A DNA stretch of 64,000 nt from Ziziphus jujuba (lineage: Eukaryota; Streptophyta; Magnoliopsida; Rosales; Rhamnaceae). Location of the stretch: NCBI RefSeq assembly GCF_031755915.1, contig NC_083387.1:26229001-26293000 (forward strand), given 5' to 3'. How positions within the stretch are numbered: the first letter of the stretch is position 1; the number at the start of each line of letters is the position of its first letter. Below the pieces are notes generated by a model. It did no database searches. It had not been told where the DNA came from and saw nothing but the letters and a program-made list of their open reading frames with translations. Made by a program: the position numbers and the translations under genes. This document shows positions 34,778 through 46,861 of this stretch, one piece after another.

Positions 34778-37741
34778 TGTCAGGACCCGTCCAGAATTCC
34801 TTCCCCGGAACCCTAGACAGCCCTGATCCCAGGGAAACCCTACCGAACTCTCCAACGGAAAATCCGGCAGAGCCTCCCCTAAGGGATTTACTTACCACAA
34901 ATTTACCTGCACTGAAAACACACTTCTAAAATTGTCCCCTTATTCCTCCCACAGTACTACAAGTTGGTTCCACAAATTTCAGCACTTCAAAATAAATACA
35001 GTAATCCAGTGCATAATAAATACAACAAGAATGACAGAAATAGTACAACTGCAATAAAGAAGAACAGGGTACTTCACGAAGTAAAACAGCGAGGAAGATC
35101 AAGTCCGCTTCGAATGAACACCGACAACCTGGAACCTAGAGGAACGGAATTTAAGAGTGTGAGATGCTAATCATCTCAGTGAGCGACCCTACTACTATAC
35201 CATATAATATCACAGTAATAAGTATAAATAATAATTACTTGGAAATAATAATTTCTCTCAAAACCCTTACAATTCTCTCAGTTGGAAAGGTTCCCCTTTT
35301 AAAACATTTTCACAAACCCCTTTATTCATATTCCCCGAAAACCAAGACATCAAATAAATATCCGAACAGTAATAATTATATTTTTAATTCCAATACAGTT
35401 TCCAAACATTTTATTTTTAAAACACAGTTCTGAAAATCATTTGATGCACCCACTATATACTAGTGGCGCCAGAGTACCCAGCGTCCCGAGGTACTGCCAG
35501 ACAGGAGGTTATAGAGAGAAACCGGCATACGGTCGCGTGGCATCCCACTGCGCCGCTGCTAACCTGGTGTCCCGGCCAAAGGGGGGTGGCCACCCTCTCC
35601 GATGACATCCACAGGACACCCTCATAATATCACCTGCGCGCTACTCACACCCACCTGCGCTCTAATCATATCCGTGTGCACAATATCCATATCACATATA
35701 CCATATCACATAATCAGAACACCAGTACGTGCACGGTGCATCTAAAAATCATAAATTTCACAATTTTAAATTATATAACAAATTTCACATTTTTCATAAG
35801 CATAGCGGGCATAATCCATCCGCTTGAACCCGAAAATTCTCCGTAATTTCTTTATAATCAATACCATAAATTCCATGATTTTCAAATCCACCAACTCCCA
35901 AAATCCATCAATTCAAATATCCACATTTTTCCAAGCATAATAATTTCTGGAAATATCATAATCAAATCTCATAATATTCCATGGGCATATTTTATAAAAA
36001 TTGAAATCACCAATATAACCAAATATTTTCCTTGAAATATTTGAAAATCAAATCGTGCCCAATTTACCATTAAAACCACACCAATTTCAAAATCCTCAAA
36101 ACCATAAAATAATTCCACACGGCATAAATTTGTAGAATTCGCATTTTCTTAAATCCAATAAATTCATAAATAATTCTACAATAAATCCAATAAATATTTG
36201 GCACATAGAAATTAAATTCCAAATATTTAATTCACACATAATATATTCATCAATTAAATTCCCCAAAATTAATTTGAAGGTGGGTCACTCACCTGGAGCA
36301 CGCAATTAACCCACGATCCACTACGGGATCAATTCTACGACTCACCGGTGCTCCTAGAACAAAATTCACAGACAGTCAAATAAATTAATATTTTATTCGG
36401 GTAAATAATACCCGGTACCCGGGGGGTCAAACACAAACGATAACTAAAATTTACGAATCATATACCGAATCGAAGCTCGAGTGATGCTAATCACAGATCC
36501 GATCTTAATTTCTGATGATCGTACCCGACGGGGTCGGAATTTTATCGGGAAGCTTTCCGGGTTTCGGCTCCGCAATTCTCCCAAACCGTCGCGAATTGGC
36601 GGAAACGGAAGTCGGATTTGGGTTCAGGAGGTCGAACACTGCGGACTGGAGCTGGCCGGAATTTTCGGGTACTCGCCGGAACAGTATTTTTCGGCAGGCC
36701 GCCGCGGTCACCGGCAACCGTCGCCGGCGGCGTGTGCGTACGGTGGCCGTTGGCTGTGAAATTTTTCAGATTGGTAGATCGTGAGGAGAGCAATCCAACG
36801 GGACCGACGGTGAGCAAAACGGAGGTCGGACGGCGGAGAAATCACCGTTTGAAGATTTTCGACCCCTCACCGGAAAACGCTCCGATCCCGGCGCATCGGT
36901 GGTCAGATGGCCGTGATTTTTGGTGGGTAGGCCGGACTTGAGGAGAGGATGATGGGTGTACAGCGTGTGTACTGTAGATCGGCCGGAATAGGGTCGATTC
37001 GCGGTGGCCGGCGGTGGAGGGGAAAAACTCGCCGCCGAACTTCGAAGCTCCGATCCGGGCGCGTCCGGCGGCCGTTCACCGTGAAATTTGGAGGTTTTGC
37101 CGGAAATGAGGTGGGCAATCTGGATGGCCGGCGTGTGTACAGTAACTAGGTCGGAAAACGTGGAAATGACCGGCGGCCGGTGACTCTCTCTCTCTCTCCT
37201 CTCTTTTTCTCTCTCCTCTCTCTCTTTCTCTCTCTTCCCCGAGTGTTTTAACAAATAAAACCCCTGCATGACACTGTTCATTCCACGTGGACCACTCAGA
37301 AGCTGACACGTGGCATTTTACTGTTCACCGACCCAAAAACATTAAAATAATACGGTATCCGGTAAACTTCAAACGTCCATAACTTTTTAACCGGATGTCC
37401 GTTTTGAGCGTGCCGCTAGTCTGTGAACTCGTATCGACGAGCACTTCACAACCATGCATGAGTCAAAGCTCAATTCCCCATAAACAAAAAGTCAACTCCG
37501 GCACCCCTTGGACAGTTTGGACCGCAACTTGTTTCGTCCATAACTTTCAAACCGTAGCTCCGTTTTCGACGTGCTACCAGTCTACGAACTCGTGGCATCG
37601 TGAACTTCGCCACGGTACCCTAGTCAACTCAAAATTCTCACCGAGTCAAAAAGTCAACTTTTGACCCCTTCGGTCAGCGGTCAATGGTCAACCTCGGTCA
37701 ACGTGCACGGATTCCGGTGCGATTTGGGACGTGGTGTTACA
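34778..37741 (-). repeat. G2 3' LTR (2964 bp)
   Basis: On the plus strand it runs TGTCAGGACCCGTCC...GTGGTGTTACA. It is homologous along its length to the G1 LTR reversed and carries the same blocks (GAGATGATTAGCATCTCA palindrome at about 35161, GGTGGGTCACTCACCT at about 36280, GA/TC tract at about 37183-37236). Confidence 0.95.
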
Positions 37742-37742
37742 G

Positions 37743-37754
37743 CCTTCCCCCCTT
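37743..37754 (-). other. G2 polypurine tract
   Basis: On the minus strand it reads AAGGGGGGAAGG, directly inside the left LTR and identical to that of G1. Confidence 0.9.
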
Positions 37755-37785
37755 ACAAAAATTTCATCCTCGAAATTTGCGCGCG

Positions 37786-38766
37786 TCACTGGAACAAACA
37801 AGGGTTCTGATCACGCACCTGCGCTTCGGGCTCCCATGTCGCTTCCTCGACTAAGTAGTTCCTTGCCAACCAATCCATGCCCAACACTACTTCAAGTCCG
37901 GATAGATCCAACAGGATCAGGTCTACTTCCATCACTTGATCTGTGAAATCGTCGGGCGTAGTCCTGGCTCCCTGCTGCGTCATAGCAAACACCCGGCCTT
38001 GACTTGTCTGCTGGGGTCTCCTTCCTCTACCTCGACTCGATCCTGCAGACGGCTGGACTGATCCTGAAGAAACTCCTACTGGCTGACTCCCCTGGGAACT
38101 CTGTCCTGGAAATATCCCCGTATGCTGTGTCCGTCGACCTGCTTCTAGCACACTGCCGCTACCATAAGGGCAATCCCTCCTTATGTGGCCTGGCTGCCCA
38201 CACCGAAAGCATAAACCATCCATCTGACACTGCCCAGAATGATTCCCCCTACAAAGTGGACAAATCCGCGGAGAACCAATGCGTGACTGCTGATACGAGC
38301 TTGCATCCACACTGATCGAATGGCGAGCTGGCTGGGGCATGCGATAACTATCTCTCCTCTGGAATCTGCCTTGTGGGCTTAACCCATCACTGTCTGAGCC
38401 TGAGCTATGGCTCTTCTTAGCTGCCCCCTGTCAAGGTACTCCGCTATACGAACCTTCGAATGATCTGCGCCTCGAGGGTCTGTGTATCTCCTCCTGTCTC
38501 TCTAGCTCGAGCGCTGCATCCCTGGCGGACTGATAGGTGGGATGTACTGATCCAGAAAGGGTGTAGCCGATGCTCTCTTTCAATCCGTCTATGAACCTCA
38601 CCTTCTTCGTGTGATCTTCGGGAATTAGGTGCATGTAGAATTCTAATAGTTCTCGGAATCTCCTCTCGTACTCTGTCACCGTCATGTTCCCCTGTCGTAG
38701 TTCCTCGAACTCTCTCCTTCTTGCTTCACGGTAGGCAGGAGGACAAAACTCAGTAGAGAAGGCCAT
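37786..38766 (-). pseudogene. G2 gag, with protease scrap fused to chromodomain end
   Basis: Gag core at 38766-38431 ([37 protein letters not shown]) is interrupted by a stop before the second part (38340-37786). That part has a CPLCRGNHSGQC half knuckle and a full knuckle CFRCGQPGHIRRDC. It then jumps to a protease C-terminal piece ([20 protein letters not shown]), which is fused in frame to the chromodomain end ([12 protein letters not shown]) and the stop. Compared with G1, about 1000 residues (protease active site through integrase) are deleted between these points. The in-frame fusion leaves a small gag-like protein frame. Confidence 0.88.
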
Positions 38767-38789
38767 CTTGAACTGATCCCACGTATGCC

Positions 38790-39837
38790 TTGCACGAACA
38801 ACTGGGCTAACTTCTCGGGTGAAAAACGTTCTCGTACCGGTAGGAAGTGTGCCGACTTGGTGAGACGATCAATGATTACCCAAATGCCGTCGTACCTTCT
38901 AGGTGTGGAAGGAAGCTTGAATACGAAGTCCATGTTGAGTTCTTCCCACTTCCGCACGGTAATGGGTAAAGATTGGAGTAGTCCCAAAGGCTTCTGTCTT
39001 TCTGCTTTCACTTGTTGACAAATCAAACACTTTGATACGAAGTCTGCCACTTCTCTCTTCATACCAATCCACCAATAATACTTAACAAGCGTCCAGTACA
39101 TCTTGGTACTTCCCGGATGCATCGCATACATCGAGCTGTGCGCCTCCTCCAAAATCTCCTGCTTGAGTCCTGGGATATCCGGAACACAAAGTCGTCCTTT
39201 ATACACGAGGGCTCCATCCCTCCTTATGGAAAATTCCGGATCAAGACCTTCTTGTACCTTGCCCTTAATTGTCCTCAACTTAGGATCTTCCATTTGGGTC
39301 TCTACTATACGATCCACCAACACCGGTCGTACCTGGAAGCTAGCCATAAGAACTCCTGAAGGGTGCATATGCATTAACACCCCCATCTTCTTCAACTCCA
39401 CCATGAGAGGTAGTTGGATGACTTGGATGTGAGCAAGGGATCTAGTAGCCTTCCTACTCAAAGCATCTGCCACTACATTCGCCTTACCCGGGTGATAATC
39501 AATCACACAGTCATAATCCTTTAACAACTCCATCCATCGCCTTTGCCTCATATTTAACTCCTTCTGTGTGAAAATATACTTGAGGCTCTTGTGGTCGGTA
39601 TAGATTTGGCATGTGGCTCCATACAAGTAGTGCCTCGAGTTTCCACATCGCTTCCTCGACTGACAGGTATTCGATGTTCTTTTGTAGCAACAACACATGA
39701 ATTACGCTGCATGCCGATGTCTGCTTTCCCGCTTCCACTTGTCGGCAGCGTAACTTAGCAAGTATATTAGAGGCCTTATCCACGATCACTACACTACCAT
39801 CACGCCTAATAGTGACTTTAACTTTCCTCTTGTGCAA
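38790..39837 (-). pseudogene. G2 displaced RNase H/integrase segment with unusual 5' extension
   Basis: From 39640 to 38790 the minus strand matches G1 residues about 939-1220: RNase H end ([26 protein letters not shown]), integrase zinc finger ([19 protein letters not shown]) and the first catalytic aspartate ([10 protein letters not shown]). It is cut at KLAQLFVQ and joined, out of frame, to gag. Upstream, 39837-39660 encodes about 60 residues I do not recognise (KVKVTIRRDGSVVIVDKASN), then [10 protein letters not shown] resembling the chromodomain end. Both joints lie at short shared words (AGGCACTACTT-like; GCAA/GGCAT), as expected for template switching or end joining. Confidence 0.8.
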
Positions 39838-39849
39838 CTTTCATTCTCA

Positions 39850-40559
39850 TGCCCACTAATTAAGGATATTCAAATTGGTCCACGAGAATCTAAAGCATGC
39901 ATCCTTAAACCAACAACCAACTCTCGTGACTCGATCAGCACTTTAAAAGGTAAGATTAGAACTTAAGTCTAATTTCCTCAAATACTGGTGTCACCAAGTT
40001 AAGGTTGAGATTAATTCACTTGTCTTCGATTACCCTCCTAGTACTTACAATTAGAAAACCCTTGCTCCTCATTGATTAACCAATAGTCTTAACCTCGACA
40101 AACATCAATCTTTCTTTTAACTAAATCAAGGTCATGAATAAAATTCTCAACATCCAAATACAATTCTTGAAAACCCTAAGTTTTCCCCATTTCAAATAAA
40201 TTCCATGAATCCACACCTCAAGCAATAAAGAATTTAAATCCTAATTCTAGCATCACCACCAAGACTATGAACAAATCACTAGATCCTTAACCCATAAAAG
40301 TATTCCACACTTCTTAAATTCTAACTACGTCCCAAAAATCTTACTTCTTATCATTGTAAATTATCACTAACAATATCAACCACCTTGAATCGATAAAGCA
40401 CCACCAATACGAACCTTAAATCTCCAAGGAAATAAGATATCAAGATCTTAGCTTCTAGAATGAAAAATAACCATGCTTAAACATCCAACCATGCCTAAGG
40501 AATCATCCTCATCTCATTAACCTCATCAACCACCAAGTAGAACTTTAGTCGCTATCCGG
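39850..40559. other. G2 interior, non-coding AT-rich
   Basis: No domain recognised on either strand. G1 has only 142 bases between primer-binding site and gag, so this is extra sequence. It may be very decayed coding sequence or captured DNA. Confidence 0.5.
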
Positions 40560-40860
40560 ATCTTGCTTGATTCTCTAAACGCTGTCGTACCTTCTCTTTG
40601 TGAATGATAGTTTAAGCACGAAATCCATATTTACATCTCCCTACTTTTACTTATCGGTGACCTAAGTACCTTTATTCGGATCTTGCAACTTCCTTTATCA
40701 TGCCAAACCACAATGTCATTTAGTGAGCATTCCATACATCTTTATACCCTTGGGATGTATCGCATACATTGAATCACGTGCGTCCTTTAGGATCCCCTTT
40801 TTGAACTCAACAATACCCTGCTTTGGATTCTCAACTGGCGATACTTAACCCTTAAGTCGC
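40560..40860 (-). pseudogene. Highly decayed integrase fragment in G2 leader
   Basis: Aligns base for base, at low identity, with the integrase segment at about 38890-39190. Shared words in the same order include GTCGTACCTTCT, CGAAATCCAT/CGAAGTCCAT, GGGATGTATCGCATACAT and CCTTTTTGAACTC. This is a second, much older copy of the same part of integrase in one element. Confidence 0.6.
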
Positions 40861-41667
40861 TCTTGGAAAAACCATAACATAAAACAAATAATAAAATATA
40901 TTTTTCAATATACCTAACTTGCATAGGCAATTGTTAAAACTCCACATTGAAACAATAATAAAAACACGGATAAATGCATAAAATCAGGTCTTAAAATCCA
41001 TAGCATAAAATAAAATATGCACGCTTGTAATGGAGGTACGTACGACACCGTCTACATACTACGTGATCCATGATTCCAACTGTCGCCGACACTCCGCTAC
41101 CAATACAAACCAGGGTGGTTGCCTATATTGGCCGTCCAATCCCCTGGACTCGTAGGCAACATGATCATGGGGCTAGCTCTACATGGACCACATTGGTTCG
41201 CCGCCTCCATATGGTGCAGTATAATATCAAACGATATAACATACAAATACATGTACGAACACAAACCAAAAATACTTGAATAAAACACCTTTAATTTCCA
41301 ATACCACGTTGAAAAGCATTTAATTTTGATAATCGATTGGAAAAATATTTTGACGCCTTGAAATCAATCGACACACATCCTTAGGCAATCATCCTTCTCC
41401 TCCATGAACGAAACGGATACCATTCACGATGATAAGCTTGACCTTCAAAAAGAAAAGGCATCCTCGACCATCGACTAGGCCATAGGAAGTCCCCGTTAGG
41501 CTAGATGATCCTAATTGACACCCTCGAAGATTAGAGTTATTCAAACTCGGGCAACGAATTTACTTCGAGACAAACAGAAAGAACGCTTTCACACGGGTAA
41601 AACGAGAGATTAAACACGGATAGGATGCACAACAATGCACAGTCCCTTAGGAATACTAGAACCTAGA
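40861..41667. other. G2 leader, no gene recognised
   Basis: The last ~60 bases before the primer-binding site match the start of the G1 leader (CCTAAGGGACTGTGCATTG reversed). The rest, including the 41070-41279 frame, has no recognisable domain. Confidence 0.5.
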
Positions 41668-41679
41668 GCTCTGATACCA
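41668..41679 (-). other. G2 primer-binding site
   Basis: On the minus strand it reads TGGTATCAGAGC, two bases inside the right LTR, as in G1. Confidence 0.92.
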
Positions 41680-41681
41680 AC

Positions 41682-44644
41682 TGTCAGGACCCGTCCAGAA
41701 TTCCTTCCCCGGAACCCTAGACAGCCCTGATCCCAGGGAAACCCTACCGAACTCTCCAATGAAAAATCCGGCAGAGCCTCCCCTAAGGGATTTACTTACC
41801 ACAAATTTACCTGCACTGAAAACACACTTCTAAAATTGTCCCCTTATTCCTCCCACAGTACTACAAGTTGGTTCCACAAATTTCAGCACTTCAAAATAAA
41901 TACAGTAATCCAGTGCATAATAAATACAACAAGAATGAAAGAAATAGTACAACTGCAATAAAGAAGAACAGGGTACTTCACGAAGTAAAACAGCGAGGAA
42001 GATCAAGTCCGCTTCGAATGAACACCGACAACCTGGAACCTAGAGGAACGGAATTTAAGAGTGTGAGATGCTAATCATCTCAGTGAGCGACCCTACTACT
42101 ATACCATATAATATCACAGTAATAAGTATAAATAATAATTACTTGGAAATAATAATTTCTCTCAAAACCCTTACAATTCTCTCAGTTGGAAAGGTTCCCC
42201 TTTTAAAACATTTTCACAAATCCCTTTATTCATATTCCCCGAAAACCAAGACATCAAATAAATATCCGAACAGTAATAATTATATTTTTAATTCCAATAC
42301 AGTTTCCAAACATTTTATTTTTAAAACACAGTTCTGAAAATCATTTGATGCACCCACTATATACCAGTGGCGCCAGAGTACCCAGCGTCCCGAGGTACTG
42401 CCAGACAGGAGGTTATAGAGAGAAACCGGCATACGGTCGCGTGGCGTCCCACTGCGCTGCTGCTAACCTGGTGTCCCGGCCAAATGGGGGTGGCCACCCT
42501 CTCCGATGGCATCCACAGGACACCCTCATAATATCACCTGCGCGCTACTCACACCCACCTGCGCGCTAATCATATCCGTGTGCACAATATCCATATCACA
42601 TATACCATATCACATAATCAGAACACCAGTACGTGCACGGTGCATCTAAAAATCATAAATTTCACAATTTTAAATTATATAACAAATTTCACATTTTTCA
42701 TAAGCATAGCGGGCATAATCCATCCGCTTGAACCCGGAAATTCTCCGTAATTTCTTTATAATCAATACCATAAATTCCATGATTTTCAAATCCACCAACT
42801 CCCAAAATCCATCAATTCAAATATCCACATTTTTCCAAGCATAATAATTTCTCGAAATATCATAATCAAATCTCATAATATTCCATGGGCATATTTTATA
42901 AAAATTGAAATCACCAATATAACCAAATATTTTCCTTGAAATATTTGAAAATCAAATCGTGCCCAATTTACCATTAAAACCACACCAATTTCAAAATCCT
43001 CAAAACCATAAAATAATTCCACACGGCATAAATTTGTAGAATTCACATTTTCTTAAATCCAATAAATTCATAAATAATTCTACAATAAATCCAATAAATA
43101 TTTGGCACATAGAAATTAAATTCCAAATATTTAATTCACACATAATATATTCATCAATTAAATTCCCCAAAATTAATTTGAAGGTGGGTCACTCACCTGG
43201 AGCACGCAATTAACCCACGATCCACTACGGGATCAATTCTACGACTCACCGGTGCTCCTAGAACAAAATTCACAGACAGTAAAATAAATTAATATTTTAT
43301 TCGGGTAAATAATACCCGGTACCCGGGGGGTCAAACACAAACGATAACTAAAATTTACGAATCATATACCGAATCGAAGCTCGAGTGATGCTAATCACAG
43401 ATCCGGTCTTAATTTCCGATGATCGTACCCGACGGGGTCGGAATTTTATCGGGAAGCTTTCCAGGTTTCGGCTCCGCAATTCTCCCAAACCGTCGCGAAT
43501 TGGCGGAAACGGAAGTCGGATTTGGGTTCAGGAGGTCGAACACTGCGGACTGGAGCTGGCCGGAATTTTCGGGTACTCGCCGGAACAGTATTTTTCGGCA
43601 GGCCGCCGCGGTCACCGGCAACCGTCGCCGGCGGCGTGTGCGTACGGTGGCCGTTGGCTGTGAAATTTTTCAGATTGGTAGATCGTGAGGAGAGCAATCC
43701 AACGGGACCGACGGTGAGCAAAACGGAGGTCGGACTGCGGAGAAATCACCGTTTGAAGATTTTCGACCCCTCACCGGAAAACGCTCCGATCCCGGCGCAT
43801 CGGTGGTCAGATGGCCGTGATTTTTGGTGGGTAGGCCGGACTTGAGGAGAGGATGATGGGTGTACAGCGTGTGTACTGTAGATCGGCCGGAATAGGGTCG
43901 ATTCGCGGTGGCCGGCGGTGGAGGGGAAAAACTCGCCGCCGAACTTCGAAGCTCCGATCCGGGCGCGTCCGGCGGCCGTTCACGTGAAATTTGGAGGTTT
44001 TGCCGGAAATGAGGTGGGCAATCTGGATGGCCGGCGTGTGTACAGTAACTAGGTCGGAAAACGTGAAAATGACCGGCGGCCGGTGACTCTCTCTCTCTCT
44101 CCTCTCTTTTTCTCTCTCCTCTCTCTCTTTCTCTCTCTTCCCCGAGTGTTTTAACAAATAAAACCCCTGCATGACACTGTTCATTCCACGTGGACCACTC
44201 AGAAGCTGACACGTGGCATTTTACTGTTCACCGACCCAAAAACATTAAAATAATACGGTATCCGGTAAACTTCAAACGTCCATAACTTTTTAACCGGATG
44301 TCCGTTTTGAGCGTGCCGCTAGTCTGTGAACTCGTATCGACGAGCACTTCACAACCATGCATGAGTCAAAGCTCAATTCCCCATAAACAAAAAGTCAACT
44401 TCGGCACCCCTTGGACAGTTTGGACCGCAACTTGTTTCGTCCATAACTTTCAAACCGTAGCTCCGTTTTCGACGTGCTACCAGTCTACGAACTCGTGGCA
44501 TCGTGAAATTCGCCACGGTACCCTAGTCAACTCAAAATTCTCACCGAGTCAAAAAGTCAACTTTTGACCCCTTCGGTCAGCGGTCAACGGTCAACCTCAG
44601 TCAACGTGCACGGATTCCAGTGCGATTTGGGACGGGGTGTTACA
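41682..44644 (-). repeat. G2 5' LTR (2963 bp)
   Basis: Direct repeat of the left LTR with about 25 substitutions and a 1-base indel (TTCACCGTGAA versus TTCACGTGAA). Ends GGGGTGTTACA on the plus strand. Confidence 0.95.
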
Positions 44645-46447
44645 TTGACCATTGACAGAGTGGGTTAAAAAGTTGACCTTTTGTTCCAGGTAAAATTTCT
44701 AGTTGACCATGGTACCGTAGCGAAGTACATGATGCCCCAAGTTCGTAGACTAGCAGCACATCCGAATCGGAGTTACCGTTTAAAAGTTATGGGCAAAATA
44801 AGTCGAGATCCAAACTGTCCAAAGGTGCCCGGAGTTGACTTTTTATGGTTGTAGAATTTTGTTTTGAATTTTGTATGGTTGTACATTACTCGTTGATACA
44901 AGTTCATAGATTAGCGGCACGCTTAAATTGGACATTTGGTTAAAAAGTTATGGACTCGCAAAATTTTTCGTATACGGTATTATTTTATATTATTTTATTA
45001 GTGTGTAAAATTGGAGGCCACGTGTCAAGCCCTCAGCCAGTCCCATGAGTGTACAGTGGCACCCATGGGATGGCTTCTTATTGGCTTAACCCGCATGGGA
45101 GCCGTGTGAAGAGAGAGGGGAGAGGAGAGGGAGAGCTAGAAAGAGAAATCCAACCGGCCAACCGCCGTTCACCCATTTTTAGCCACCAGAACAGTACACA
45201 CACCACCCCACCTTGACGCCCACCTGAAAACCGGCCGGCTAGCCAAAAATCATGGCCAACCGACCGCCGACATGCTCGGATAGAGACTTTTTCCAGCAGC
45301 GGCGCCGATTACTTCAAATCCAGATTTCTCTCCATTCCGACCTCCGTTTGCCTCACCGCTGGTCCCGTTGAGTTACCCATCACCAGATCTACCACTTCAC
45401 CAAGTTTCACGGCCAGTGGGCACCGGATGCACCACCGGCGGTCCCGGATTCTGATGACCACGGCGGCTCACCGGAAAACCCAATTCTGGTGTGTTTCCAA
45501 TCACCCCAACTATCCTTCCCCACTAATTCGACCTCCCTAAACCAAAATCCGAGGTCATTTTCCTTCAATTCTTAATGGATTGTGAGAATCGAAGGCCTAA
45601 AATCCGTGAGTTTTCCGGTGAGATTTCGGCCACCTCGGATCCGATCTCCGGGAAGTAAGACCAGATTCGTAATCCTCATTTCACAAGCTTCGATTCGGTA
45701 TATTACTCATAAATTTTGGTTATCGTTTGTGTTCGCTCCCCGAGTACCCATTTGAGAGTTACCCGATTAAAATATTAAAATAATTAGTTTTGTGTATTGT
45801 GGATATTTTAGATGCACGTGTGGGTAGTGGAGTTGATCCCGCAGAGGATCTCGATTAATACACGTGCTTGAGGTGAGTGACCCACCTTTAAAACTATTTT
45901 GTAGTGATTAATTATTTTATCCTATGTTAATTTAATATTTAAAAATATGCTCAAGTGGTGGAATTTAATTATAATTGTGGTAAAATTTTAGTTTTTACAT
46001 ATATATATATATATATGCTTATTGATGCTAAATGAAAATTTGGTTTATTAAGGAATTCTTGATTATTATTATTGTGATTTAATTGTATTTATTACGCATG
46101 AGCAAGGTGTTTTCATTTAATTAATTGTATTTGGATTTTAATATTATTTTTGGGCATGATTTGATTTTTAATATTTCAAGAAAAATATTGGTTTAAGTTT
46201 GGTGGTTTCAAATCATATAATTATGCCCTTGGAATATTATTTGATTGATTTTATGATTTGGGGAGAATTATTTGTATATTATTATCGGTGGATTATGCTG
46301 GAAATATTAAAGAAAAATGTGGGAATGTGAGTTTGAAAAATGGTATAATTTTCACGGTGAATTTTGGAAAAAATTGCGTATTTTAATAATAAATTTGGTT
46401 ATTTGTTTTAGACGCACTCATATAGTACTGGTGTTCTGTACTGTATA

Positions 46448-46861
46448 TGTAACGGCCCAGACCACCCGCATCAGGATATTGTCCTCTTTGGCCCAGGGTT
46501 CACACCCTCTCTCCCCCCTGGCCTCAAGGTTTTGCTCACAAAACGCGTCCTGAAGGGAGAGGTATCCACAGCCTTATAAAGACCGCTTCGTGCCCCTCTC
46601 CAACCGATGTGGGATGTTACAATCCTCCCCCCTTGGGGCCCAGCGTCCTCGCTGGCACACCGATCCGGGTACTGGCTCTGATACCACTGTAACGGCCCAG
46701 ACCACCCGCATCAGGATATTGTCCTCTTTGGCCCAGGGTTCACACCCTCTCTCCCCCCTGGCCTCAAGGTTTTGCTCACAAAACGCGTCCTGAAGGGAGA
46801 GGTATCCACAGCCTTATAAAGACCGCTTCGTGCCCCTCTCCAACCGATGTGGGATGTTACA
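46448..46861 (-). mobile_element. TRIM-1: miniature LTR retroelement with identical LTRs
   Basis: A 414 bp element with two 174 bp direct repeats (46448-46621 and 46688-46861), identical by eye, that start TGTAACGGCCCAG and end GGGATGTTACA. A 66 bp interior carries, on the minus strand, the primer-binding site TGGTATCAGAGC (46675-46686) and a polypurine tract (AAGGGGGGAGGAT at the other LTR). It is flanked by the duplication GTATA (46443-46447 and 46862-46866) inside S2. No coding capacity: a terminal-repeat retrotransposon in miniature, moved by proteins made elsewhere. Identical LTRs imply a recent insertion. Confidence 0.95.

Larger units (their letters stand above)
34778..44644 (-). mobile_element. 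G2: minus-strand Ty3/chromovirus with rearranged interior
   Basis: 9867 bp flanked by the duplication TTGAC (34773-34777 and 44645-44649), inserted in the W-box region of S2. Both LTRs (about 2.96 kb), the primer-binding site and the polypurine tract are present. The 3940 bp interior is out of order. From 5' to 3' on the minus strand it has a leader of about 0.8 kb, a decayed integrase piece, a chromodomain scrap joined to RNase H/integrase, gag, a protease scrap and the chromodomain end. RT is absent. The LTRs differ at about 25 bases, roughly 0.84%, so the element inserted in this scrambled state and was probably mobilised in trans by a G1-like relative. Confidence 0.93.

Noticed and set aside
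46448..46861. TRIM-1 as a Cassandra element
   Set aside because: Cassandra LTRs carry a 5S rRNA-like segment with its promoter boxes; I see none in these 174 bp LTRs.
46448..46861. Simple tandem duplication instead of a retroelement
   Set aside because: Primer-binding site, polypurine tract, TG...CA ends and GTATA target duplication together support a TRIM.
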